Shown here one piece after another: positions 13,280 to 20,740 of a stretch of DNA of 26,575 bases. The translations under genes were made by a program, and so were the position numbers. This stretch comes from DASZIT01 sp036264255. GTDB taxonomy: Bacteria; Actinomycetota; Acidimicrobiia; Acidimicrobiales; RAAP-2. The stretch spans positions 1 through 26,575 of the forward strand of contig DATARI010000241.1 of NCBI GenBank assembly GCA_036264255.1, in the 5' to 3' direction. How positions within the stretch are numbered: the first letter of the stretch is position 1; each line of letters begins with the position of its first letter. Below the pieces are notes generated by a model. It was not told the origin of the DNA and did not search any database. It saw nothing but the letters and a program-made list of their open reading frames with translations.

Positions 13280-16200
13280 GGCCGAGCGCACCGCCAACCG
13301 GCGGCGGTCGGTGGCGGCGAGGAGCCGTAGCGCGCCCTCGGTTCGGAACCGGTCGATGCCGGCCAGCTTGACCCCCTCATAGCCCCGGACGAGGTCGGGT
13401 AGCTCGGCGACCTCGACCACCGAGGGGGCAGAGGCGGGGTCGAGGTGGCCCAGGGCCTGGCTGACCAGCGAGAGGTATTCGTCCACCAGCGCCCGCTCGG
13501 TCCGGCGCAGGCGGGTGTGGCCGAACGGATCGAGGGGGTTGCCCCGAAGATGGCGAGCGGCATGGAGAATCGCGAACACGGGACGGGCGGCCGGGCCGAG
13601 GCTGACCTTCCGGCGGAGGCCGAGCTTCTTCAGGATGGGGGGTTGGAGCATGACCCGCACCCGGGCTCCCGGGCCGAACTCGTCGCTCAACTTGGCCCGC
13701 TCCCAGCCGTCGAGGTGGAGGCGGGCCACCTCGTACTCGTCCTTATAGGCCATCAGCTTGTAGAGGCCCTGGGCGAAGGCGGCCGTCACCGGCAGGTTCG
13801 GGCTCGGGGCCTGGGCCAGTTCGGCGGCCAGCACCGAGAGGACCTGGCCGAGGTAGCGGCGGGCGTACCCGGTGCTCTGGTAGCCGACCAGGTCGTCGAC
13901 CCGGCGCTCGATGGCGGGCCGGAGGACCTCGGGGATGGGGTGGTCGGCGAGCAAGGTTCGGGCGGTGGCACCGGTGGCCACCGGCAGGGGTTCGGGGCCG
14001 GCCAGCCCCCGGCGGACCCCGGCCGGGTCGATGACCGCCGCTCGTCCCCAACGGAAGGCGGCGAGGTTGGCGGCCACCGCCACCCCATTGAGCCGGATGG
14101 CTTCTTCCATCGACGCCGCGGTGATCGGCAGGCACCCATGCTGGAAGGCGGCGCCGGTGAGGACCATGTTGGTGGCCAGGTGGTCGTCGGAGATCTGCTC
14201 GGAGATCCAGTTGGCATCGAGGTAGAGGTTGGCGCCCCGGCGGGTGTCCCGCTCGACCCGGGCGGTCAGCTTGGCCCGCTCGGGGTAGGCGACGGCGGGG
14301 TCGGTGACCATCCGGGCCGTCGCCACTTCGGCGGTGTTCATCACCACAACCGTGCGGTGGGGGTCGGCCGTCGCCAGGGTGGTCGGATCGGCGGCGCCCA
14401 GCGGGTCGAAGGCGAGGAGGACGTCGGTACTCCGGGCCCCGGCCCGGACGGCGGCGTCGATCGGCTGGGAGGAGATGCGCACGTCGGACATCACCGGGCC
14501 ACCCTTTTGGGACAGGCCGGTCTGCTCCACTCCGGCGGCGAAGCGGCCGTCGAGAAGGGCGGCCATCTGCAGGATCCGGGAGATGGTGACCACCCCGGTG
14601 CCCCCGATCCCCGGCATCCGGATGAGGACGTCGTCGGAAGCCACCCGCCGGACCGGCTCGACCAGGTCCACCGGTGGCACGGCGATACCGGTGCCGGTGG
14701 CCCGGGAAGGGTTGCCCCGCTTCGGGAACACCTGGACGAAGGACGGGCAGTCGCCTTGGAGGCACGAGTAGTCCTGGTTGCAGGAGCCTTGGTGGATGGC
14801 GGTCTTCCGACCGAACTCGGTGTCGACCGGCACCACCGACAGGCAGCTCGACTTCTGACCGCAGTCGCCGCATCCCTCGCACACCCGTTCGTTGATCCAG
14901 AGGCGCATGGCCGGGGAGGGGAGTTTGTCCCGCTTGCGTAGTCGGCGCTCCTCCGCCGCGCAGCGGTCGTCGTAGATGAGGACGGTGACCCCACCGATGC
15001 CGGCCAACTCCGCCTGGATCTGATCGAGCTCGTCGCGGTGGCGGACCTCGGCGATCGGGTCGAGGGTGATCCCCCGATAGTCCTCGGGATCGGGGGTGGC
15101 CACCACCACCCGCTTGACTCCCTCGACGGCCAACCACCGGGTCAACTCCGGGACCGGCATCCCGCCGACCGGGGCTTGTCCGCCGGTCATGGCCACCGCC
15201 TGGTTGTAGAGGAGCTTGTAGGTGATGTTGGCTCCACTGTCCACCGCCGCCCGGACGGCCAGGGAGCCGGAGTGGAAGAACGTCCCGTCGCCGAGGTTCT
15301 GGACGAAGTGATCGTCGTCGGTGAAGGGGAACAGGCCATTCCACTGGGCGCCCTCGCCGCCCATCTGGGTGATGCCGACCGCTTGGCCCCGGCCGTGGGG
15401 GTCGAACGACGCCATGATGTGGCACCCGATGCCCATACCGACCAGCGCATCATCGCTGGCCCGGGTCGAGCGGTTGTGGGGGCACCCCGAGCAGAAGTAG
15501 GGAGTGCGGGAAGCCAGGGGGGCGGCCCCGACTCGGAGCCGCTCGGTCCTGTCCAGCTGGGTCAGCCGCCGCCGGGCGGACTCGGGGAGGGCATCGCCGA
15601 GTCGGGCGGCCAGGACCCGGGCGACCAGATCGCTGGTCACCGCCCCCCGCTCGGGCACCAGCGGCCGTCCTTCCGGGTCGGACTTGCCCACCACCAACGG
15701 CGGGTGGGGGCGGCGGTAGAAGGCCTCTTTCACCTGGGTCTCGAGGAAGGCCGCCTTGTCCTCGATCACCACCACCTCTTCCAGCCCGCCGAGCATCCGG
15801 CGCAGGTGCTCGGGATCCACCGGCCACACCACCCCCATCTTCACCAGACGGATGCCGAGGGATTCCAGTCCGTGCTCATCGATCCCGAGGTCCGCCAGGG
15901 CCCGGCGGACCGCGGCGTAGGCCAGGCCGGCGGCGATGACCCCGAGACGGGGTCGCGCCGGCTGGTAGGTGACCCGGTTCAGCCCCTGGGCGGCGGCATA
16001 GGCGGCGGCTCTCGGCAGCCGCACCTCGAGCAGATCCCTCTCGGCCACCATCGACTGGGCCCCGATCAGCAGCGACGGGCTCCATTGGCGGGTGAGATCG
16101 GGAGCCGGTATCCACCCGGCCGGATCGGTGAGGTCGACGGTGGCGGCGCCGTCGGCGATGTCGGCCACCACCTTGACCGCCGTCCAGGTGCCGGCGAAGC

Positions 16201-16906
16201 GGGAGAGGGCCACCGCATGGAGCCCGAGCTCACGCACCTCCGCCACCGTCGACGGCGCCAGCAACGGGACCAGCAGGCTCTTGGCCATCGACTCGCAGGA
16301 ACTCGGGATGGTGGAGGACTTGCAGGTGGGGTCGTCGCCGATCCAGGCCACCGCCCCGCCCAGCGGTGCGGTGCCGGAGTAGTTGCCGTGCCGGACGGGG
16401 TCGGCGGCCCGGTCGAGCCCGGGGTTCTTCCCGTACCAGTAGCCGGTGACCCCCTGGTGGCGGCGACCCGGCAGTTCCTCCAGGAGTTGGGTGCCGCCGA
16501 CGGCGGTGGCGGCCAACTCCTCGTTGACCCCCGGACTCACCACCACGCCGGCGGCGTCCAGCAATCCGCGGTTCCGCTGCATCTCGAGATCGAGCCCACC
16601 GAGCGGGGACCCCTCGTAGCCGCTGACGAATCCGGCGGTGTTCAGGCCCCTCGACTCGTCGAGTCGACGCTGATCGAGGATGCACCGCACGATGGCATCG
16701 ATCCCCGACAACAACACCCGTCCCTCGGCGACGCGGTATTTGTCCTCCAACGTCACCCCCGGCCGCGGCCGGGTCGGGCCCGGGTGGAGGTCGGCGGCTC
16801 CGCCGACATCCGGCATCGATCGCAGATCGCGGGTACTCGGATGGCGCCGCTTGGCCATCCCCCGTCTTCCCGGGTGCCTCGGTGGGGTGAACGGGAGGGC
16901 GGACAT
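13277..16906 (-). CDS. Indolepyruvate:ferredoxin oxidoreductase family protein, fused subunits
   Basis: A 1209-residue fused enzyme that oxidatively decarboxylates 2-oxo acids (aryl- or branched-chain pyruvates) to acyl-CoA with ferredoxin. In order: N-terminal pyrimidine-type TPP domain (LLSGIDAIVR near 65-74, GYEGSPLGGLD near 97), a CSGCPHNR block (472-479), a TPP pyrophosphate-binding part with GDGTFFHSG (539-547) and NQAVAMTGGQ, an iron-sulphur segment with cysteines at 676, 679, 682, 688, 709, 715 and 720, and a gamma-type domain (MPGIGGTGVVT near 764, GLSQKGGPV near 797). Length fits the fused aerobic type. ATG 16906 is 9 nt after the dehydrogenase stop; ATG 16858 or 16816 are possible alternatives because conserved sequence begins near residue 53. 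Confidence 0.92.
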   Translation of the reverse strand: MSALPFTPPRHPGRRGMAKRRHPSTRDLRSMPDVGGAADLHPGPTRPRPGVTLEDKYRVAEGRVLLSGIDAIVRCILDQRRLDESRGLNTAGFVSGYEGSPLGGLDLEMQRNRGLLDAAGVVVSPGVNEELAATAVGGTQLLEELPGRRHQGVTGYWYGKNPGLDRAADPVRHGNYSGTAPLGGAVAWIGDDPTCKSSTIPSSCESMAKSLLVPLLAPSTVAEVRELGLHAVALSRFAGTWTAVKVVADIADGAATVDLTDPAGWIPAPDLTRQWSPSLLIGAQSMVAERDLLEVRLPRAAAYAAAQGLNRVTYQPARPRLGVIAAGLAYAAVRRALADLGIDEHGLESLGIRLVKMGVVWPVDPEHLRRMLGGLEEVVVIEDKAAFLETQVKEAFYRRPHPPLVVGKSDPEGRPLVPERGAVTSDLVARVLAARLGDALPESARRRLTQLDRTERLRVGAAPLASRTPYFCSGCPHNRSTRASDDALVGMGIGCHIMASFDPHGRGQAVGITQMGGEGAQWNGLFPFTDDDHFVQNLGDGTFFHSGSLAVRAAVDSGANITYKLLYNQAVAMTGGQAPVGGMPVPELTRWLAVEGVKRVVVATPDPEDYRGITLDPIAEVRHRDELDQIQAELAGIGGVTVLIYDDRCAAEERRLRKRDKLPSPAMRLWINERVCEGCGDCGQKSSCLSVVPVDTEFGRKTAIHQGSCNQDYSCLQGDCPSFVQVFPKRGNPSRATGTGIAVPPVDLVEPVRRVASDDVLIRMPGIGGTGVVTISRILQMAALLDGRFAAGVEQTGLSQKGGPVMSDVRISSQPIDAAVRAGARSTDVLLAFDPLGAADPTTLATADPHRTVVVMNTAEVATARMVTDPAVAYPERAKLTARVERDTRRGANLYLDANWISEQISDDHLATNMVLTGAAFQHGCLPITAASMEEAIRLNGVAVAANLAAFRWGRAAVIDPAGVRRGLAGPEPLPVATGATARTLLADHPIPEVLRPAIERRVDDLVGYQSTGYARRYLGQVLSVLAAELAQAPSPNLPVTAAFAQGLYKLMAYKDEYEVARLHLDGWERAKLSDEFGPGARVRVMLQPPILKKLGLRRKVSLGPAARPVFAILHAARHLRGNPLDPFGHTRLRRTERALVDEYLSLVSQALGHLDPASAPSVVEVAELPDLVRGYEGVKLAGIDRFRTEGALRLLAATDRRRLAVRSA

Positions 16907-16915
16907 GTCGTTTGG

Positions 16916-17950
16916 TCAGACCGGTACGGAGACGGGGTGTCCGAGCCGGTCGGAGGCCATGGCTTCGGCGACCTCGAGCGGTGTCCGCCCCGTCGCCTCC
17001 GCCCGGGTGAGTATCAGCCCGGTCCGATGGCCGATACCCATGACTTCCTCTCCCAGTCGATGGTGGTCCCACCCGGACCGGAGGGCGTGGATGTGGACGA
17101 CGCCCCCGGCATTGAGCAGGAAATCGGGAACGTAGGTGATCCCCCGATCGGCCAGTTCGGTGGCACAGGATCGTTCGGACAGGGTGTCGTTGGCGGCCCC
17201 GGCCACGATGCGGCACCCGAGATTGGGGAGGTTGGTGGGGGTGATCACCCGGGCCTGGGCGCAGGGAGCCAGTACGTCACAGGCGATGCCGAGGGCTTCC
17301 TCCGGCTCCACCGTCCGGCCGCCCACCGAGGCGGCGACCCGCTCGGAGCGCTCAGGGTCGATGTCGCTCACCACCACCTCGGCGCCGGCGTCAGCCAGCC
17401 GGAGGGCGAGGCTCGAGCCCACATGGCCGGCGCCCTGCACCACTACCCGGTGGCCGGAGAGGTCGTTGTGATCGAGGTGGTGGACGGCGGCGACGATGCC
17501 GGCGTACACCCCGAGGGCGGTCCACGGCGACGGGTCTTCGTAGTTGCACGCCACCTCCGGACCCACCTGGCCGATGGTGGCCAGATCCTCGATGGTGGTC
17601 CCCATGTCGACGCCGGGGATGTAGGCGCCATGGAGGTCAACCACCATGCGCCCGAAGGCCCGCAGCACCGCGGTCCGATCGACCCCCTCGTCCTGGCTCA
17701 GGATGACCGCCTTGGCCCCGCCGTAGGGCAGCTCCGCCAGAGCGTTCTTGAGGGTCATGCCGCGGGCCAACCGGCAGGCCTCGGCCACCGCGGCATCCAC
17801 ATCGGGATAGGGCATCCACCGGACGCCACCCAGGCCGGATCCGAGGGTGGTGTCATCGATGGCGATGACCGCCTGCATGCCGGTGGCCTGGTCGTGGCTC
17901 ACCGCCAGCTTCTCCGCTCGCACCTCCGGTGCCTGGGTCAGCGTCTCCAT
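16916..17950 (-). CDS. Leu/Val/Phe-type amino acid dehydrogenase
   Basis: A 344-residue Glu/Leu/Phe/Val dehydrogenase family enzyme. GMTLKNALAELPYGGAKAVI carries K68 (substrate carboxylate) and K80 (catalytic), and VVVQGAGHVGSS (169-180) is the NAD-binding loop. Length and the LGGVRW and PYGGAK blocks are closer to leucine and valine dehydrogenases than to glutamate dehydrogenases. It would deaminate branched-chain or aromatic amino acids to 2-oxo acids, the substrates of the oxidoreductase encoded 9 nt downstream. GGAGG lies only 2 nt before ATG 17950, an unusually short SD spacing. The divergent Lrp-type gene is the obvious candidate regulator. The exact amino acid preference is not readable from sequence. 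Confidence 0.93.
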   Translation of the reverse strand: METLTQAPEVRAEKLAVSHDQATGMQAVIAIDDTTLGSGLGGVRWMPYPDVDAAVAEACRLARGMTLKNALAELPYGGAKAVILSQDEGVDRTAVLRAFGRMVVDLHGAYIPGVDMGTTIEDLATIGQVGPEVACNYEDPSPWTALGVYAGIVAAVHHLDHNDLSGHRVVVQGAGHVGSSLALRLADAGAEVVVSDIDPERSERVAASVGGRTVEPEEALGIACDVLAPCAQARVITPTNLPNLGCRIVAGAANDTLSERSCATELADRGITYVPDFLLNAGGVVHIHALRSGWDHHRLGEEVMGIGHRTGLILTRAEATGRTPLEVAEAMASDRLGHPVSVPV

Positions 17951-17989
17951 AACCTCCAGTAGACACCCGGAAGGGTCCGAAGAGCTGGA

Positions 17990-18018
17990 AATATCAGCAG
18001 ACCCGCATAGAGACGCAA
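17990..18018 (-). promoter_or_regulatory. Promoter of the dehydrogenase-oxidoreductase operon
   Basis: On the minus strand TTGCGT (18018-18013) and GATATT (17995-17990) are 17 bp apart, giving a leader of roughly 33 nt. The -35 overlaps the left arm of the inverted repeat at 18011-18017. Confidence 0.45.
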
Positions 18019-18062
18019 TGAATCACTGGTTCTGGCTAGGGCACCGCTTCTATTGTGCGTCT
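18011..18062. repeat. Inverted repeat spanning divergent promoters, candidate Lrp operator
   Basis: AGACGCA (18011-18017) and TGCGTCT (18056-18062) are perfect inverted copies, with 38 bp between them. Each arm overlaps the -35 element of one of the two divergent promoters. Lrp/AsnC proteins often bind paired sites between their own gene and a target operon, so this is a good operator candidate. Confidence 0.45.
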
Positions 18063-18081
18063 GGTAACTCTTGGCTACGGT
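18053..18081 (+). promoter_or_regulatory. Promoter of the Lrp-type regulator
   Basis: TTGTGC (18053-18058) and TACGGT (18076-18081) are separated by 17 bp. The -10 ends 6 nt before the GTG at 18088, so the transcript would be leaderless. Confidence 0.5.
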
Positions 18082-18087
18082 GGGCGG

Positions 18088-18567
18088 GTGACCGAGCGGG
18101 AGCTGGACGAGACCGACCACGAGATCCTCGATCTGCTGTCCCGAAATGCCCGGCGCACCATGGCCGACATCGCCGAGCGGGTCCTGCTGTCGGCCTCGGC
18201 GGTCACCCGGAGGATCGAGCGGCTCGAACGGGACGGGGTGATCACCGGATACACGGTGGTCATCGACCACGCCAAGGCCGGCCGCCCCCTGCAGGCGTTC
18301 ATGGAGGTCCGGTTCTCGGGGACCGCCGACCTCGAAGAGATCCGGGCCACCGCCAGCACCCTGCCCGAAGTGCTGGCCGTGTTCGCCACCGCCGGCGACC
18401 CCGATGCGCTGGTCTGGATCCGGGTGCCCGACGTGGAGGAGCTGGGGAAAGTGATCGGAAAGCTACGGAGGAGCGGTCGGGTGACGGGGACCAAGACCCT
18501 CATCGTGGTCGATACCTGGACGAGGCAGCTCGACGTAGACGACGAGCCGTCGGCCTTCTCCACCTGA
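18088..18567 (+). CDS. Lrp/AsnC family transcriptional regulator
   Basis: A 159-residue regulator with an N-terminal winged helix-turn-helix (about 6-55: DETDHEILDLLSRNARRTMADIAERV, then SASAVTRRIERLERDGVITGY) and a C-terminal RAM/ligand-binding domain (about 66-145). The family senses amino acids and binds DNA as dimers or octamers. Divergent placement next to a Leu/Val dehydrogenase and a 2-oxo acid oxidoreductase suggests that it controls both and itself in response to a branched-chain or aromatic amino acid. GTG 18088 is preferred over upstream ATG 18055 because TACGGT lies 6 nt upstream and the family normally begins near this point. Confidence 0.92.
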   Translation: MTERELDETDHEILDLLSRNARRTMADIAERVLLSASAVTRRIERLERDGVITGYTVVIDHAKAGRPLQAFMEVRFSGTADLEEIRATASTLPEVLAVFATAGDPDALVWIRVPDVEELGKVIGKLRRSGRVTGTKTLIVVDTWTRQLDVDDEPSAFST

Positions 18568-18586
18568 TCGAACCACCCGCGTCGGC

Positions 18587-18609
18587 GGCGGGCGGGATGG
18601 CGGCCCGCC
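18587..18609. terminator. GC hairpin between convergent regulator and hydrolase genes
   Basis: GGCGGGC (18587-18593) pairs perfectly with GCCCGCC (18603-18609) around a 9-nt loop and abuts the hydrolase stop codon. It has no T-tract. It could end transcription in both directions. Confidence 0.45.
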
Positions 18610-19536
18610 TCAGCCGGCGATGAGGTGGACCGGCTCGGGAGGTTCCCAGGCCGTGTCGAGCAGATCGGCGATCTCTTTGGTGAGGCGTTCGGGCCGCACC
18701 CGCAGCTCGAGGAGGGAGTGGGCCCGGACCAAGCGGGCATTGGGCATCCGCCGGGCCAGCTGTTCGGCGTCGTGGAGGGCGTGGATACGGTCGGCGCCGT
18801 GGCCGATGACCAAGGTGGGCATGGCCATGGCCGCCCGCTCGTCCACCGTCGGGGTGATGGGTCCGGCGAGCACGCCGTGGAGGACGGCGGCCGTCTCCTT
18901 CGGCTCGTTGGACAGCGTGTTCATCACGCTGTCGAGCTCGCCGATGCCGGTGCGGGGGATCCGGCGGACCAGGCCGGCCAGCGCCCGCACCACCGGCGCC
19001 GCGTAGTGCACCGCCAACAGCAGGGGAATGAAGGTGAGGGCGGCGGAGGGCACCGCCCACTCCAGCACCGGCATCTCGATGACCAGTCCCTGGACCCGTT
19101 CGGGGGCCTGGGCAGCCACCATCAAAGCCACGCTGGCCCCGAGCGACACCCCGCCGATGACGGCCTTGTCGATGCCGAGATGGTCGAGGAGGGCAACCAC
19201 GTGCCGGGCATAGGTGTCCATACGGTGATAGGAGGCCCGTCGGGGCTTGTCGGAAAGACCGTGACCCGGGAGGTCGAGGAGGATGACCCGGTTCCCCCTG
19301 GCCGCCAAGTTGACGGCCAACCGCCGGTTGAGGTTGGCATCGAGGAGGATCCCGTGCATGTAGACCAGCACCCGAGGCCCTTCACCATGGATCTCGTAAT
19401 AGAGGCGCTGGCCGTTCGACACGAATTCGCCGACCTCGTAGGGGGCGCCCACCCGCGGGACCTCCGTGGTCGCCGGTTGCCCGGTCGCCCGGGGATCGTT
19501 ACCACCCGCGTTGGCACTCGCGCTCTGAGTTGTCAT
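18610..19536 (-). CDS. Alpha/beta hydrolase
   Basis: A 308-residue alpha/beta-hydrolase fold enzyme. The oxyanion-hole HG is at 61-62, LLDLPGHGLS at 87-95, the nucleophile S131 lies in GVSLG (129-133), and D249 and H273 are in the right places for the rest of the triad. It resembles general esterase/epoxide hydrolase-type proteins; the substrate is unknown. The first 35 residues are hydrophilic and probably disordered. ATG 19536 is chosen because TACGCT lies 8 nt upstream, overlapping the last two codons of the amidase gene, and because the frame beyond it is the amidase gene in another phase. It starts 5 nt after the amidase stop. Confidence 0.9.
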   Translation of the reverse strand: MTTQSASANAGGNDPRATGQPATTEVPRVGAPYEVGEFVSNGQRLYYEIHGEGPRVLVYMHGILLDANLNRRLAVNLAARGNRVILLDLPGHGLSDKPRRASYHRMDTYARHVVALLDHLGIDKAVIGGVSLGASVALMVAAQAPERVQGLVIEMPVLEWAVPSAALTFIPLLLAVHYAAPVVRALAGLVRRIPRTGIGELDSVMNTLSNEPKETAAVLHGVLAGPITPTVDERAAMAMPTLVIGHGADRIHALHDAEQLARRMPNARLVRAHSLLELRVRPERLTKEIADLLDTAWEPPEPVHLIAG

Positions 19537-19541
19537 CGGCG

Positions 19542-20390
19542 CTAAGCGTAGGTCCCGGGACGGCGATGTGCCAGAACGGGGAGCTCGGTCCGGATCCGCT
19601 GTTGGCGCTCGAAATCGAGGTCGGCGGTGATCACCCCGGGTGACGGATCGGTGCGTTCGGCCAACACCGCTCCCCAAGGGTCGATGATCATCGAGTGGCC
19701 GTGGCCGGCGGGCATTCCGGGAGGGAGGGTCCCGACCTGACCGGCGGCGATGACAAAGACCTGGTTCTCGATGGCCCGGGCCCGAAGGAGGGTTTCCCAG
19801 TGGGCCGGGCCGGTGGCGGTGGTGAAGGCCGACGGCACCGTCACCACGGTGGCCCCGTCCAGGGCGAGGGCCCGGTAGATCTCCGGAAACCGGAGGTCGT
19901 AACAGATGGTCAGGCCGAGGAGGACCGGGGGGCGATCGGGGTCCCCCGGAGTGACCAGCGGGGCCAGGCAGCGGGACTCGCCGGGGGCGAAGGTGTCCGA
20001 CTCCCGGCGGGCGGCGCCGGCCAGGCTGACATCGAAGAGGTGGATCTTCCGGTAGGTGGCCGCCACCGTTCCCTCCGGGTCGACCAGACAGCTGGTATTG
20101 CTGAGCCGTGGGTCGGCGCCGGATCCGGCGGCCGGGGACTCCGGGAAGCTGCCGGCCAGCACCCAGATCCGGTGCCGGCGGGCGAGGTCCGAGGCCCAGC
20201 CGACCGTCGGTCCCTCCCGCCTCTCGGCGTGGGCACGGAGATGGGCACGGTTGCCGGCCACCGAGAAGTACTCGGGCAGGACCACCAGTTCCGCCCCGGC
20301 CCCCGCGGCCCGGTCCACCAGGTCGCCGGCCGCCTTCAAGTTGACGTCGCGGTCGCCGGTGGCGGTCGTCTGAATGGCTGCCACCCGCAT
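19542..20390 (-). CDS. Carbon-nitrogen hydrolase (nitrilase superfamily, Nit1/Nit2-like)
   Basis: A 282-residue amidase with the complete nitrilase triad: E40 in VLPEYF, K115 in YRKIHLFD, and C163 in LTICYDLRFPE. YRKIHLFDV and CYDLRFPE match the Nit/omega-amidase branch, which hydrolyses deaminated glutathione or 2-oxo acid omega-amides such as ketoglutaramate. The exact substrate is not certain. The ATG at 20390 is preceded by TAGCAT at 6 nt with no SD. It is followed 5 nt later by the alpha/beta hydrolase gene and is divergent from the hopanoid operon across a 350-nt spacer. Confidence 0.93.
   Translation of the reverse strand: MRVAAIQTTATGDRDVNLKAAGDLVDRAAGAGAELVVLPEYFSVAGNRAHLRAHAERREGPTVGWASDLARRHRIWVLAGSFPESPAAGSGADPRLSNTSCLVDPEGTVAATYRKIHLFDVSLAGAARRESDTFAPGESRCLAPLVTPGDPDRPPVLLGLTICYDLRFPEIYRALALDGATVVTVPSAFTTATGPAHWETLLRARAIENQVFVIAAGQVGTLPPGMPAGHGHSMIIDPWGAVLAERTDPSPGVITADLDFERQQRIRTELPVLAHRRPGTYA
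19545..19550 (-). promoter_or_regulatory. Leaderless -10 box within the end of the amidase gene
   Basis: TACGCT on the minus strand encodes the last Tyr-Ala of the amidase and ends 8 nt before the hydrolase ATG at 19536. Confidence 0.4.
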
Positions 20391-20396
20391 GGCGAC

Positions 20397-20402
20397 ATGC
20401 TA
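20397..20402 (-). promoter_or_regulatory. Leaderless -10 box of amidase gene
   Basis: TAGCAT on the minus strand ends 6 nt before ATG 20390. It is the third exact TAGCAT copy in this position class in the window. Confidence 0.5.
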
Positions 20403-20483
20403 CGGCGACCCCCGCACCGTCCTTCGGCGAATCATTCGGAACGTCAGTCCGGGTGTACGGAGAGTTGGATGTGCCGCCTCCAC

Positions 20484-20500
20484 GTACAAGTTCATTGTAC
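20484..20500. promoter_or_regulatory. Palindrome GTACAA-N5-TTGTAC, candidate operator
   Basis: Six-base perfect arms with a 5-bp spacer, in the spacer between the amidase gene and the hopanoid operon. The symmetry fits a dimeric regulator site, but no regulator gene is adjacent. Confidence 0.35.
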
Positions 20501-20627
20501 ATATAGTTGGAATCAGAATGGCGATGAATGTTTCATATGGCGGCGGGGATGACAGCAAATGGAGGCGGTGCCACCGGAGGGTATAGATGGCTCTGGCCTG
20601 GATGAATCTCCGGCCGAACGCCAGAAT

Positions 20628-20642
20628 ACCTCCAAGGGAGGT
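20628..20642. repeat. Palindrome ACCTCC-AAG-GGAGGT
   Basis: Perfect 6-bp arms with a 3-base loop, 13 bp upstream of the hopanoid operon -35 element. It is either a small operator or, in RNA from an upstream promoter, a hairpin hiding an SD-like GGAGGT. No start codon follows at a usable distance. Confidence 0.3.
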
Positions 20643-20655
20643 GACGCAAATAGAT

Positions 20656-20685
20656 TTGACGTTGCCGTTGCTATAGACGAATAAT
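20656..20685 (+). promoter_or_regulatory. Near-consensus promoter of the hopanoid operon
   Basis: TTGACG (20656-20661) and AATAAT (20680-20685) each match five of six consensus bases, with an 18-bp spacer. Transcription would begin near 20692, about 50 nt before the first start codon. This is the strongest housekeeping-type promoter in the window. Confidence 0.55.
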
Positions 20686-20740
20686 GACGGAATAGCGTGA
20701 CGGATTATCGGGTAAGTGGCGAGAAGGGCAGGTGCTGGGG

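Larger units (their letters stand above)
20403..20740. other. Gene-free, AT-richer spacer upstream of the hopanoid operon
   Basis: This 338-nt stretch has no supportable gene. Short open frames on both strands lack SD sequences and family motifs. It is visibly richer in A and T than the flanking genes. It contains GTACAA-N5-TTGTAC (20484-20500), ATGAA-N3-TTCAT (20524-20536), ACCTCC-N3-GGAGGT (20628-20642) and the operon promoter at 20656-20685. It probably holds regulatory sites for the hopanoid genes. Confidence 0.6.

Noticed and set aside
15038..17962. A 974-codon open frame on the + strand, antisense to the oxidoreductase and dehydrogenase genes
   Set aside because: High GC makes stop codons rare in the antisense frame; the translation is low-complexity (Gly, His, Arg, Pro) with no family motif, and the minus-strand genes are unmistakable.
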